Assembly: GCA_034769895.1 (NCBI GenBank)
Contig: CM068367.1
Span: 709,064,885 to 709,128,884, forward strand
Source: Magicicada septendecula
Taxonomy: Eukaryota; Arthropoda; Insecta; Hemiptera; Cicadidae
Direction: 5' to 3'
DNA length: 64,000 bases
Shown here: positions 1 through 9,875 of the stretch, piece after piece
Numbering within the stretch: the first letter of the stretch is position 1
Layout of the letters: every line of letters begins with the position of its first letter
Notes under the pieces: generated by a model
Told to the model about the DNA's origin: nothing
Database searches by the model: none
The model's input: the letters and a program-made list of their open reading frames with translations, nothing else
Made by a program: the position numbers and the translations under genes

Positions 1-1737
1 TAGTTTACATGCAACTTTTTATATTTTAACAAGGGTATTTTCTATGGCAAACGATAACAGCCGCAATTTCAAACTGAATCAAATAATTTTTTACATACAG
101 CTCTGAATTGTCGAGTTCTCAAGACAAATTGTTTTTGGTGAAGATCGGTTAAGGGAAAGGGGTAGTTTAACGACAACGTTTTATGTTTTAACAATGGTAT
201 TTTCTATGGCAAACGATAACAGACGCAAATTCAAACAGAATCAAATAATTTTTTGCATACATCCCTGAATTGTAGAGTACTCAAAATCTATTGTTTTTGG
301 ATAAGATGGTTAAGGGAATGGGGTAGTTTACCTACAACGTTTTTTTATCAAGGTTACTTTTTTTGGCAAACGATAACAGCCGCAAATTCAAATAGGATCA
401 AATAATGTTTTGAATACAGAACTGAAATGTAGTGTTCTCAAGATCTTTTGGTTTTGGTGAAGATCGCTTAAGGGAAAGGGGTAGTATACCTGCAACATTT
501 TATGTTTTAACAAGGATAATTTTTTATATGACGAACGATAAATGCCGCAAATTCAAACAGAATCAACTACGTTTTTGCATACCTTTTTGAATTAAGGAGA
601 ACTCAAGGTCAGTTGATTTTGTTGAAGATCGGATAAGGGAAAGGGGTAGTTTACTAGCAACATTTTATGTTTTAAGAAGGGTAATTTTTTTTTGCCGAAA
701 GATAATTGCCGTAAATTCAAAGAGAATCAAATAATTTTTTGCATACGTTCCTGAATTGTAGAGAACGCAATTTTTCGTGAAGTTCGGTTAATGGAAATGG
801 GTAGTTTACCTGCAACATTTTATGTTGTCACAAGAGAAATGTTTTCATGACAAACGATAACTGCCGCACATTCAAACAGAATCAAATTTTTTTTTTTGCA
901 TGCATCGCTGCATTGTAGAGGACTGAAGGTCTATTGATTTTGGTTAGAACATGGAAGTCATGTATAGTTCTCGAAGGGTAATTTTTATATATGGCAAACG
1001 ATAACAGCCGCAAATTCAAACAGAATCAAATGATTATTTTCATACAGCTCTAAACTATAGAATTCTCAAGACCTATTGTTTTTGGTGAAGATCGGTTAAT
1101 GGAAAAGGGTAGTTTACCAGAACGTTTCATGTGTTAAAAGGGCATTTTCTATGGCAAACGATAACAGCCGCAAATTCAAACAGAATCAAATGATTTTTTG
1201 CATACATACTTGATTTGTAGAGTTCTCAAAACCTGTTGTTTTTGGTGAAGATCGGTTAAGGGAAAGGGGTAATTTACCAGCAACATTTTATGTTTTAAAA
1301 AGGCTATTTACTATGGCAAACGATAACAGCCGCATATTCAAACAGAATCAAATAATTTTTTGCATACAGCCCTGAATTGTAGAGTTGTCAAGAAAAATTG
1401 TTTTTGGTGAAGATGGTTAAGGGAAAGGGTAGTTTACCTGCTACGTTTTTTTATCAAGGTTACTTTTTTTTGGCAAATGGTAACAGCCGCAAATTCAAAC
1501 ACAATCAAATAATAATATTTTGCATACAGCCCTGAAATGAAGAGTTCTCAAGACCTATTGTTTTTTGTGAAGATCGGTTAAGGGAAAGTGGTAAATTCTT
1601 GGATTTCGTTGTCCATGACGTGTCCGTTACTTAACTAAACCTCCGATGAAGCCTTCTAAAGGTGAAAGCCGGTTTAGGCTGTAAGGTAAAACTTTACGTT
1701 TTTACTTATATAAAACTTAGTGTTCCGAGTCGTTAGG
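1..1737 (+). repeat. Composite unit 0 (partial): m2-m11 + A, no E
   Basis: The window opens inside m2. Monomers m2 to m11 follow in canonical order, ending with module A at 1593-1737. The E scar starts at about 945 in m8. This unit is nearly identical to 3825-5562. Its A copy reads CCGATGA instead of CTGATGA in the ribozyme-like core. Confidence 0.9.
945..973 (+). mobile_element. E scar: last 29 bp of module E left by a deletion (18 copies)
   Basis: In E-less units m7 stops at ATTGATTTTGGT and is joined directly to TAGAACATGGAAGTCATG, the right end of E, then AAGGGTAATTTTT. The lost piece is the m8 head plus most of E (about 490 bp). Scars start at 945, 2697, 4770, 6521, 10991, 12748, 13698, 17858, 18808, 22967, 23918, 28068, 34137, 38767, 44575, 48023, 53540 and 57693. 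The join is at the same base each time, so one deletion was amplified. The scar can form a hairpin, ACATG/CATGT with a GAAGT loop. Confidence 0.9.
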
Positions 1738-3652
1738 AAAGGGGTAGTTTACCTGCAAAATTTTATGTTTTAACAAGGGTAATTTTTTCTATGACGAACG
1801 ATAACTGCCGTAAATTCAAACAGAATCAACTACACTTTTGCATCTTTTTGTATTTTACAGAACTCAAGTTCTGTTGATTTTGTTGAAGAGAGGTTAAGGG
1901 GAAGGGGTAGTTTACCTGCAAAGTTTTATATTTTAACAAGGGTAATTTCTATGGCAAACGATAATAGACGCAAATTCAAACTGAATCAAGTAATTTTTTA
2001 CATACAGCTCTGAATTGTAGAGTTCTCAAGACATATTGTTTTTGGTGAAGATCGGTTAAGGGAAAGGGGTAGTTCAACGACAACGTTTTAAGGTTTATAA
2101 ATGGTATTTTCTATGGCAAACGATAACAGACGCAAATTCAAACAGAATCAAATAATTTTTTGCATACATCCCTGAATTGTAGAGTACTCAAAATCTATTG
2201 TTTTTGGATAAGATGGTTAAGGGAATGGGGTAGTTTACCTGCAACGTTTTTTTATCAAGGTTACTTTTTTTTGGCAAACGATAACAGCCGCAAATTCAAT
2301 TGGATCATATAATGTTTTGAATACAGAACTGAAATGTAGTGTTCTCAAGATTTTTTGGTTTTGGTGAAGATCGCTTAGGGGAAAGGGAAAGTATACCGGC
2401 AACATTTTATGTTTTAACAAGGATAATTTTTTATATGACGAACGATAAATGCCGCAAATTCAAACAGAATCAACTACGTTTTTGCATACCTTTTTGAATT
2501 AAGGAGAACTCAATGTCAGTTGATTTTGTTGAAGATCGGTTAATGGAACGGGGTAGTTTACCTGCAACAGTTTATGTTGTCACAAGAGAAATGTTTTCAT
2601 GACAAACGATAACTGCCGCACATTCAAACAGAATCAAATTTTTTTTTTTACATGCATCGCTGCATTGTAGAGGACTGAAGGTCTATTGATTTTGGTTAGA
2701 ACATGGAAGTCATGTATAGTTCTCGAAGGGTAATTTTTATATATGGCAAACGATAACAGCCGCAAATTCAAACAGAATCAAATAATTATTTTCATACAGC
2801 TCTAAACTATAGAATTCTCAAGACCTATTGTTTTTGGTGAAGATCGTTTAAGGGAAAGGGGTAATTTACCAGCAACATTTTATGTTTTAAAAAGGCTATT
2901 TACTATGGCAAACGATAAAAGCCGCATATTCAAACAGAATCAAATGATTATTTTCATACAGCTCTAAACTATAGAGTTCTCAAGACCTATTGTTTTTGGT
3001 GAAGATCGGTTAATGGAAAAGGGTAGTTTACCAGAACGTTTCATGTGTTAAAAGGGCATTTTCTATGGCAAACGATAACAGCCGCAAATTCAAACAGAAT
3101 AAAATGATTTTTTGCATACATACTTGATTTGTAGAGTACTCAAAACCTGTTGTTTTTGGTGAAGATCCGTTAAGGGAAAGGGGTAATTTACCAGCAACAT
3201 TTTATGTTTTAAAAAGGCTATTTACTATGGCAAACGATAACAGCCGCATATTCAAACAGAATCAAATAATTTTTTGCATACAGCCCTGAATTGTAGAGTT
3301 GTCAAGAAAAATTGTTTTTGGTGAAGATGGTTAAGGGAAAGGGGTAGTTTACCTGCTACGTTTTTTTATCAAGGTTACTTTTTTTTGGCAAATGGTAACA
3401 GCCGCAAATTCAAACACAATCAAATAATAATATTTTGCATACAGCCCTGAAATGTAGAGTTCTCAAGACCTATTGTTTTTTGTGAAGATCGGTTAAGGGA
3501 AAGGTGTAAATTCTTGGATTTCGTTGCCCATGACGTGTCCGTTACTTAACTAAACCTCTGATGAAGCCTTCTAAAGGTGAAAGCCGTTTTAGGCTTTAAG
3601 GTAAAACTTTACGTTCTTACTTATAAAAAACTTAGTTTTCCGAGTCGTTAGG
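1738..3652 (+). repeat. Composite unit 1: m6 lost, m10/m8 hybrid, no E
   Basis: Order: m1, m2, m3, m4, m5 fused to the m6 end (m6 lost near 2537 at the shared GAAGATCGG), m7, scarred m8 (scar at 2697), an m10/m8 hybrid (from about 2865), m9, m10, m11, A (3508-3652). The m1 copy lacks two bases near 1840, which breaks the 74-codon frame open in most m1-m2 pairs. This A copy differs (GCCGTTTT, GGCTTTAA). Confidence 0.88.
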
Positions 3653-5562
3653 AAAGGAGTAGTTTACCTGCAAAATTTTATGTTTTAACAAGGGTAATTT
3701 TTTCTATGACGAACGATAACTGCCGTAAATTCAAACAGAATCAACTACACTTTTGCATATCTTTTTGTATTTTACAGAACTCAAGTTCTGTTGATTTTGT
3801 TGAAGAGAGGTTAAGGGGAAGGGGTAGTTTACATGCAACTTTTTATATTTTAACAAGGGTATTTTCTATGGCAAACGATAACAGCCGCAAATTCAAACTG
3901 AATCAAATAATTTTTTACATACAGCTCTGAATTGTCGAGTTCTCAAGACAAATTGTTTTTGGTGAAGATCGGTTAAGGGAAAGGTGTAGTTTAACGACAA
4001 CGTTTTATGTTTTAACAATGGTATTTTCTATGGCAAACGATAACAGACGCAAATTCAAACAGAATCAAATAATTTTTTGCATACATCCCTGAATTGTAGA
4101 GTACTCAAAATCTATTGTTTTTGGATAAGATGGTTAAGGGAATGGGGTAGTTTACCTACAACGTTTTTTTATCAAGGTTACTTTTTTTGGCAAACGATAA
4201 CAGCCGCAAATTCAAATAGGATCAAATAATGTTTTGAATACAGAACTGAAATGTAGTGTTCTCAAGATCTTTTGGTTTTGGTGAAGATCGCTTAAGGGAA
4301 AGGGGTAGTATACCTGCAACATTTTATGTTTTAACAAGGATAATTTTTTATATGACGAACGATAAATGCCGCAAATTCAAACAGAATCAACTACGTTTTT
4401 GCATACCTTTTTGAATTAAGGAGAACTCAAGGTCAGTTGATTTTGTTGAAGATCGGATAAGGGAAAGGGGTAGTTTACTAGCAACATTTTATGTTTTAAG
4501 AAGGGTAATTTTTTTTTTGACGAAAGATAATTGCCGTAAATTCAAAGAGAATCAAATAATTTTTTGCATACGTTCCTGAATTGTAGAGAACGCAATTTTT
4601 CGTGAAGTTCGGTTAATGGAAAGGGGTAGTTTACCTGCAACATTTTATGTTGTCACAAGAGAAATGTTTTCATGACAAACGATAACTGCCGCACATTCAA
4701 ACAGAATCAAATTTTTTTTTTTGCATGCATCGCTGCATTGTAGAGGACTGAAGGTCTATTGATTTTGGTTAGAACATGGAAGTCATGTATAGTTCTCGAA
4801 GGGTAATTTTTATATATGGCAAACGATAACAGCCGCAAATTCAAACAGAATCAAATGATTATTTTCATACAGCTCTAAACTATAGAATTCTCAAGACCTA
4901 TTGTTTTTGGTGAAGATCGGTTAATGGAAAAGGGTAGTTTACCAGAACGTTTCATGTGTTAAAAGGGCATTTTCTATGGCAAACGATAACAGCCGCAAAT
5001 TCAAACAGAATCAAATGATTTTTTGCATACATACTTGATTTGTAGAGTACTCAAAACCTGTTGTTTTTGGTGAAGATCGGTTAAGGGAAAGGGGTAATTT
5101 ACCAGCAACATTTTATGTTTTAAAAAGGCTATTTACTATGGCAAACGATAACAGCCGCATATTCAAACAGAATCAAATAATTTTTTGCATACAGCCCTGA
5201 ATTGTAGAGTTGTCAAGAAAAATTGTTTTTGGTGAAGATGGTTAAGGGAAAGGGTAGTTTACCTGCTACGTTTTTTTATCAAGGTTACTTTTTTTTGGCA
5301 AATGGTAACAGCCGCAAATTCAAACACAATCAAATAATAATATTTTGCATACAGCCCTGAAATGAAGAGTTCTCAAGACCTATTGTTTTTTGTGAAGATC
5401 GGTTAAGGGAAAGTGGTAAATTCTTGGATTTCGTTGTCCATGACGTGTCCGTTACTTAACTAAACCTCCGATGAAGCCTTCTAAAGGTGAAAGCCGGTTT
5501 AGGCTGTAAAGTAAAACTTTACGTTTTTACTTATATAAAACTTAGTGTTCCGAGTCGTTAGG
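3653..5562 (+). repeat. Composite unit 2: m1-m11 + A, E deleted
   Basis: All eleven monomers are present in canonical order. The E scar begins at 4770 and A is at 5418-5562. Apart from m1, it repeats unit 0 at an offset of about 3,824 bp. Its A copy has CCGATGA, like unit 0, and AAGT where most copies have AGGT. Confidence 0.9.
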
Positions 5563-7473
5563 AAAGGGGTAGTTTACCTGCAAAATTTTATGTTTTAACA
5601 AGGGTAATTTTTTCTATGACGAACGATAACTGCCGTAAATTCAAACAGAATCAACTACACTTTTGCATCTTTTTGTATTTTACAGAACTCAAGTTCTGTT
5701 GATTTTGTTGAAGAGAGGTTAAGGGGAAGGGGTAGTTTACCTGCAAGGTTTTATATTTTAACAAGGGTATTTTCTATGGCAAACGATAATAGACGCAAAT
5801 TCAAACTGAATCAAGTAATTTTTTACATACAGCTCTGAATTGTAGAGTTCTCAAGACATATTGTTTTTGGTGAAGATCGGTTAAGGAAAAGGGGTAGTTC
5901 AACGACAACGTTTTAAGGTATATAAATGGTATTTTCTATGGCAAACGATAACAGACGCAAATTCAAACAGAATCAAATAATTTTTTGCATACATCCCTGA
6001 ATTGTAGAGTACTCAAAATCTATTGTTTTTGGATAAGATGGTTAAGGGAATGGGGTAGTTTACCTGCAACGTTTTTTTATCAAGGTTACTTTTTTTTGGC
6101 AAACGATAATAGCCGCAAATTCAATTGGATCATATAATGTTTTGAATACAGAACTGAAATGTAGTGTTCTCAAGATCTTTTGGTTTTGGTGAAGATCGCT
6201 TAAGGGAAAGGGGTAGTATACCGGCAACATTTTATGTTTTAACAAGGATAATTTTTTATATGACGAACGATAAATGCCGCAAATTCAAACAGAATCAACT
6301 ACGTTTTTGCATACCTTTTTGAATTAAGGAGAACTCAATGTCAGTTGATTTTGTTGAAGATCGGTTAATGGAACGGGGTAGTTTACCTGCAACAGTTTAT
6401 GTTGTCACAAGAGAAATGTTTTCATGACAAACGATAACTGCCGCACATTCAAACAGAATCAAATTTTTTTTTTACATGCATCGCTGCATTGTAGAGGACT
6501 GAAAGTCTATTGATTTTGGTTAGAACATGGAAGTCATGTATAGTTCTCGAAGGGTAATTTTTATATATGGCAAACGATAACAGCCGCAAATTCAAACAGA
6601 ATCAAATAATTATTTTCATACAGCTCTAAACTATAGAATTCTCAAGACCTATTGTTTTTGGTGAAGATCGTTTAAGGGAAAGGGGTAATTTACCAGCACC
6701 ATTTTATGTTTTAAAAAGGCTATTTAATATGGCAAACGATAAAAGCCGCATATTCAAACAGAATCAAATGATTATTTTCATACAGCTCTAAACTATAGAG
6801 TTCTCAAGACCTATTGTTTTTGGTGAAGATCGGTTAATGGAAAAGGGTAGTTTACCAGAACGTTTCATGTGTTAAAAGGGCATTTTTTATGGCAAACGAT
6901 AACAGCCGCAAATTCAAACAGAATCAAATGATTTTTTGCATACATACTTGATTTGTAGAGTACTCAAAACCTGTTGTTTTTGGTGAAGATCCGTTAAGGG
7001 AAAGGGGTAATTTACCAGCAACATTTTATGTTTTAAAAAGGCTATTTACTATGGCAAACGATAACAGCCGCATATTCAAACAGAATCAAATAATTTTTTG
7101 CATACAGCCCTGAATTGTAGAGTTGTCAAGAAAAATTTTTTTTGGTGAAGATTGTTAAGGGAAAGGGTAGTTTACCTGCTACGTTTTTTATCAAGGTTAC
7201 TTTTTTTGGCAAATGGTAACAGCCGCAAATTCAAACACAATCACATAATAATATTTTGCATACAGCCCTGAAATGAAGAGTTCTCAAGACCTATTGTTTT
7301 TTGTGAAGATCGTTTAAGGGAAAGTGGTAAATTCTTGGATTTCGTTGTCCATGACGTGTCCGTTACTTAACTAAACCTCTGATGAAGCCTTCTAAACGTG
7401 AAAGCCGGTTTAGGCTGTAAGGTAAAACTTTACGTTTTTACTCATATAAAACTTAGTGTTCCGAGTCGTTAGG
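5563..7473 (+). repeat. Composite unit 3: copy of unit 1
   Basis: It has the same rearrangements as unit 1: m6 lost near 6360, scar at 6521, m10/m8 hybrid near 6680, A at 7329-7473. Units 0+1 and 2+3 therefore form a 3.82-kb superunit present twice. The m1 copy has the same two-base loss as unit 1. Confidence 0.88.
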
Positions 7474-8649
7474 AAAGGGGTAGTTTACCTGCAAAATTTT
7501 ATGTTTTAACAAGCGTAATTTTTTTTATGACGAACGATAACTGCCGTAAATTCAAACAGAATCAACTACACTTTTGCATATCTTTTTGTATTTTACAGAA
7601 CTCAAGTTCTGTTGATTTTGTTGAAGAGAGGTTAAGGGGAAGGGTTGTTTACCTGCAACGTTTTATATTTTAACAAGGGTATTTTCTATGGCAAACGATA
7701 ACAGACGCAAATTCAAACTGAATCAAATAATTTTTTACATAAAGCTCTGAATTGTAGAGTTCTCAAGACATATTGTTTTTGGTGAAGATCGGTTAAGGGA
7801 AAGGGGTAGTGTAACGACAACGTTTTATGTTTTAACAATGGTATTTTTTTTGGCAAACGATAAAAGACGCAAATTTAAACAGAATCAAATAATTTTTTGC
7901 ATACAGCCCTCAATTGTAGAGTAATCAAAATCTATTGTTTTTGGATAAGATGGTTAAGGGAATGGGGTAGTTTACCTGCAACGTTTTTTTATCAAGGTTA
8001 CTTTTTTTTGCCAAACGATAACAGCCGCAAATTCAAATAGGATCAAATAATGTTTTGAATACAGAACTGAAATGTAGTGTTCTCAAGATCTTTTGGTTTT
8101 GGTGAAGATCGCTTAAGGGAAAGGGGTAGTATACCGGCAACATTTTATGTTTTAACAAGGATAATTTTTTATATGACGAACGATAAATGCCGCAAATTCA
8201 AACAGAATCAACTACGTTTTTGCATACCTTTTTGAATTAAGGAGAACTCAAGGTCAGTTGATTTTGTTGAAGATCGGATAAGGGAAAGGGGTAGTTTACT
8301 AGCAACATTTTATGTTTTAAGAAGGGTAATTTTTTTTTGACGAAAGATAACTGCCGTAAATTCAAAGAGAATCAAATAATTTTTTGCATACGTTCCTGAA
8401 TTATAGAGTACGCACTTTTTCGTGAAGTTCGGTTAATGGAAAGGGGTAGTTTACCTGCAATATTTTATGTTGTCACAAGAGAAATGTTTTCATGACGAAC
8501 GATAACTGCTGCACATTCAAACAGAATCAAATTTTTTTTTTGCATGCATCGCTGCATTGTAGAGGACTGAAGGTCTATTGATTTTGGTGAAGATCGGTTT
8601 AGAGAAAGGGGTAGTTTACCTTTAACGTTTTATGTTTTAACAAGAGTAA

Positions 8650-9111
8650 AGTACTTAATTTTGATAAATAAAGTATCCTAATAAGAAGCTCATAATAATC
8701 CACTGTAGAAACGTAGATGAAATAACTCTAAATGAAGAGGCTAGGTGAACGAGGTGGGGGTAATTTTCTATTAATGAAAATTATAGTTGAAGGGGTAAGG
8801 GTGAATTTTTTATGTGTACTAAGTTTTCGGCAACAAAGAATTAGTTCTTTGTTAAAATTCCTTCCCGGGCTGTTTAGCCGTAGTCCAATGTTTTCTGCAA
8901 AACCAGACATTTCGGCAGTGCCATCGACTGCCATCATCAGTGAAAATCGATTGCGAAAACGTGAGGTGGTATAAACGTGATGTTAGTGACCACAATACTG
9001 TCGTTAAGGCTGAAGCAATAAGTAGAAAGTAGTAGTTTCTATGGAAACATTTCATTTCATAAATGATTTTAAATATAAATCTTAGAACATGGAAGTCATG
9101 TATAGTTCTCG
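8650..9111. mobile_element. Module E, copy 1: 462-bp insertion inside m8 (reference copy)
   Basis: E interrupts monomer m8. It is preceded by AAGAGTAA (8642-8649) and followed by AAGGGAAA (9112-9119; AAGGGTAA or AAGAGTAA in other copies). Uninterrupted monomers have AAGGGTAA once at this place, so the flanks look like an 8-bp target-site duplication. I see no terminal inverted repeats, poly-A tail or transposase. Internal structures: inverted repeat AACAAAGAA/TTCTTTGTT (8832-8840 and 8845-8853), hairpin GGCT-GTTT-AGCC (8868-8879), and on the minus strand CTGATGA (8940-8934), stem GGCAGT/ACTGCC, then GAAA (8913-8910). The last resembles the CTGAAGATG-stem-CGAAAC tail motif I associate with some Penelope-like or related retroelements, which I could not check. 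A minus-strand frame is open in all copies but lacks an ATG at its 5' end. Confidence 0.65.
8852..9055 (-). other. Minus-strand open frame in module E (probably not a gene)
   Basis: A minus-strand frame is open from about 9157 to 8852 (101 codons) and in the matching place in all 13 E copies. Its upstream boundary codon is TTG; the first ATG gives 67 codons (start at 9055, MKCFHRNYYF). A second minus frame begins at the ATG inside the CTGATGATGG motif (8937) and is intact in only six copies. The + strand has an overlapping 80-codon frame (8732-8974) in ten of thirteen. Overlapping frames on both strands are better explained by low divergence between copies than by coding. No recognised domain. 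Confidence 0.12.
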
Positions 9112-9730
9112 AAGGGAAATTTTTATATATGGCAAACGATAACAGCCGCAAATTCAAACAGAATCAAATGATTATTTTCATACAGCTCTAAACTATAGAA
9201 TTCTCAAGACCTATTGTTTTTGGTGAAGATCGGTTAATGGAAAAGGGTAGTTTACCAGAACGTTTCATGTGTTAAAAGGGCATTTTCTATGGCAAACGAT
9301 AACAGCCGCAAATTCAAATAGAATCAAATGATTTTTTGCATACATACTTGATTTGTAGAGTACTCAAAACCTGTTGTTTTTGGTGAAGATCGGTTAAGGG
9401 AAAGGGGTAATTTACCACCAAAATTTTATGTTTTAAAAAGGCTATTTACTATGGCAAACTATAACAGCCGCATATTCAAACAGAATCAAATAATTTTTTG
9501 CATACAGCCCTGAATTGTAGAGTTGTCAAGAAAAATTGTTTTTGGTGAAGATGGTTAAGGGAAAGGGGTAGTTTACCTGCTACGTTTTTTTATCAAGGTT
9601 ACTTTTTTTGGCAAATGGTAACAGCCGCAAATTCAAACACAATCAAATAATAATATTTTGCATACAGCCCTGAAATAAAGAGTTCTCAAGACCTATTGTT
9701 TTTTGTGAAGATCGGTTAAGGGAAAGTGGT

Positions 9731-9875
9731 AAATTCTTGGATTTCGTTGTCCATGACGTGTCCTTTACTTAACTAAACCTCTGATGAAGCCTTCTAAAGG
9801 TGAAAGCCGGTTTAGGCTGTAAGGTAAAACTTTACGTTTTTACTTATATAAAACTTAGTGTTCCGAGTCGTTAGG
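9731..9875 (+). repeat. Module A (reference copy; 28 copies), 145-bp phasing segment
   Basis: Module A runs from AAATTCTTGGATTTCG to TCGTTAGG and has no obvious similarity to the monomers. It always sits between m11 and m1. Copies start at 1593, 3508, 5418, 7329, 9731, 11480, 14184, 16590, 19294, 21699, 24404, 26808, 28557, 31285, 34625, 36067, 37509, 40957, 41911, 43317, 46765, 50212, 51168, 54188, 56596, 58343, 60750 and 62996. By my count every copy is exactly 145 bp. Its right end has an inverted repeat, TTCCTA-GTCGT-TAGGAA in nine copies (A at 36067 to 51168, and 56596) and TTCCGA in most others. The middle carries a hammerhead-like core. Confidence 0.93.
9777..9825 (+). ncRNA. Hammerhead-ribozyme-like core in module A (candidate)
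   Basis: Read on the + strand: ACCT (9777-9780), CTGATGA (9781-9787), one A, GCCTT (9789-9793), loop CTA, AAGGT (9797-9801), GAAA (9802-9805), GCC (9806-9808), six-base loop, GGCT (9815-9818), GTA (9819-9821), AGGT (9822-9825). This gives stem II GCCTT/AAGGT (one G-U), stem III AGCC/GGCT or GCC/GGC with a two-base bulge, a GTA cleavage-type triplet, and stem I ACCT/AGGT. That is the order of a type I hammerhead. Against it: one extra base between CTGATGA and stem II, the UG bulge next to the cleavage triplet, and a stem I of only 4 bp. CTGATGA is kept in 25 of 28 A copies (not 1593, 5418, 26808). Some copies have CTAAACGTG, which breaks a stem II pair without compensation. No fold was computed. 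Confidence 0.35.

Larger units (their letters stand above)
1..7648 (+). repeat. Two copies of a 3.82-kb superunit
   Basis: Position 1 matches 3825 and every landmark repeats at about +3,824: A at 1593 and 5418, A at 3508 and 7329, E scars at 945/4770 and 2697/6521. The second copy stops matching around 7.65 kb, inside m2 of the next unit. Both copies lack E, so the E deletion came before the duplication. Confidence 0.9.
7474..9875 (+). repeat. Composite unit 4: canonical full unit with E
   Basis: This is the reference 2,402-bp unit: m1 to m7, m8 split by module E (8650-9111), m9, m10, m11, A (9731-9875). A one-base loss near 7645 breaks the 74-codon m1-m2 frame. The right flank of E reads AAGGGAAA here, a point change from AAGGGTAA in other copies. 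Removing E and one 8-bp flank restores m8 to about 166 bp, the normal monomer size. Confidence 0.93.

Noticed and set aside
5563..7473. Independent loss of m6 in units 1, 3, 6, 8 and 10
   Set aside because: The join and neighbouring variant (CAATGTCAGTTG followed by GGTTAATGGAACGG) are the same each time, so it is one event inherited by copying, not a recurrent one.
8405..8435. CENP-B-box-like sequence in m6 (TTTCGTGAAGTTCGGTT)
   Set aside because: It fits the NTTCGNNNNANNCGGGN core at only 7 of 9 fixed positions (G for A, CGGT for CGGG) and occurs in a single monomer type. Not enough to call a binding site.
8284..8440. RNA polymerase III B-box in GAAGTTCGGTTAATGG
   Set aside because: The match to GGTTCGANNCC is poor and no A box lies at a suitable distance, so a tRNA or tRNA-derived SINE is not supported.
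8910..8940. A complete hammerhead ribozyme in E
   Set aside because: CTGATGA, stem II and GAAA are present. The only stem III I can draw (ATGT/ACAT with a 15-base loop) is followed by T, and the flanks do not pair as stem I.
8650..9111. Module E as a complete DNA transposon (hAT type)
   Set aside because: The 8-bp flanking duplication fits, but the ends (AGTACTTAAT and the complement of the right end, CGAGAACTAT) are not inverted repeats and no transposase is present. Left as an unclassified insertion.
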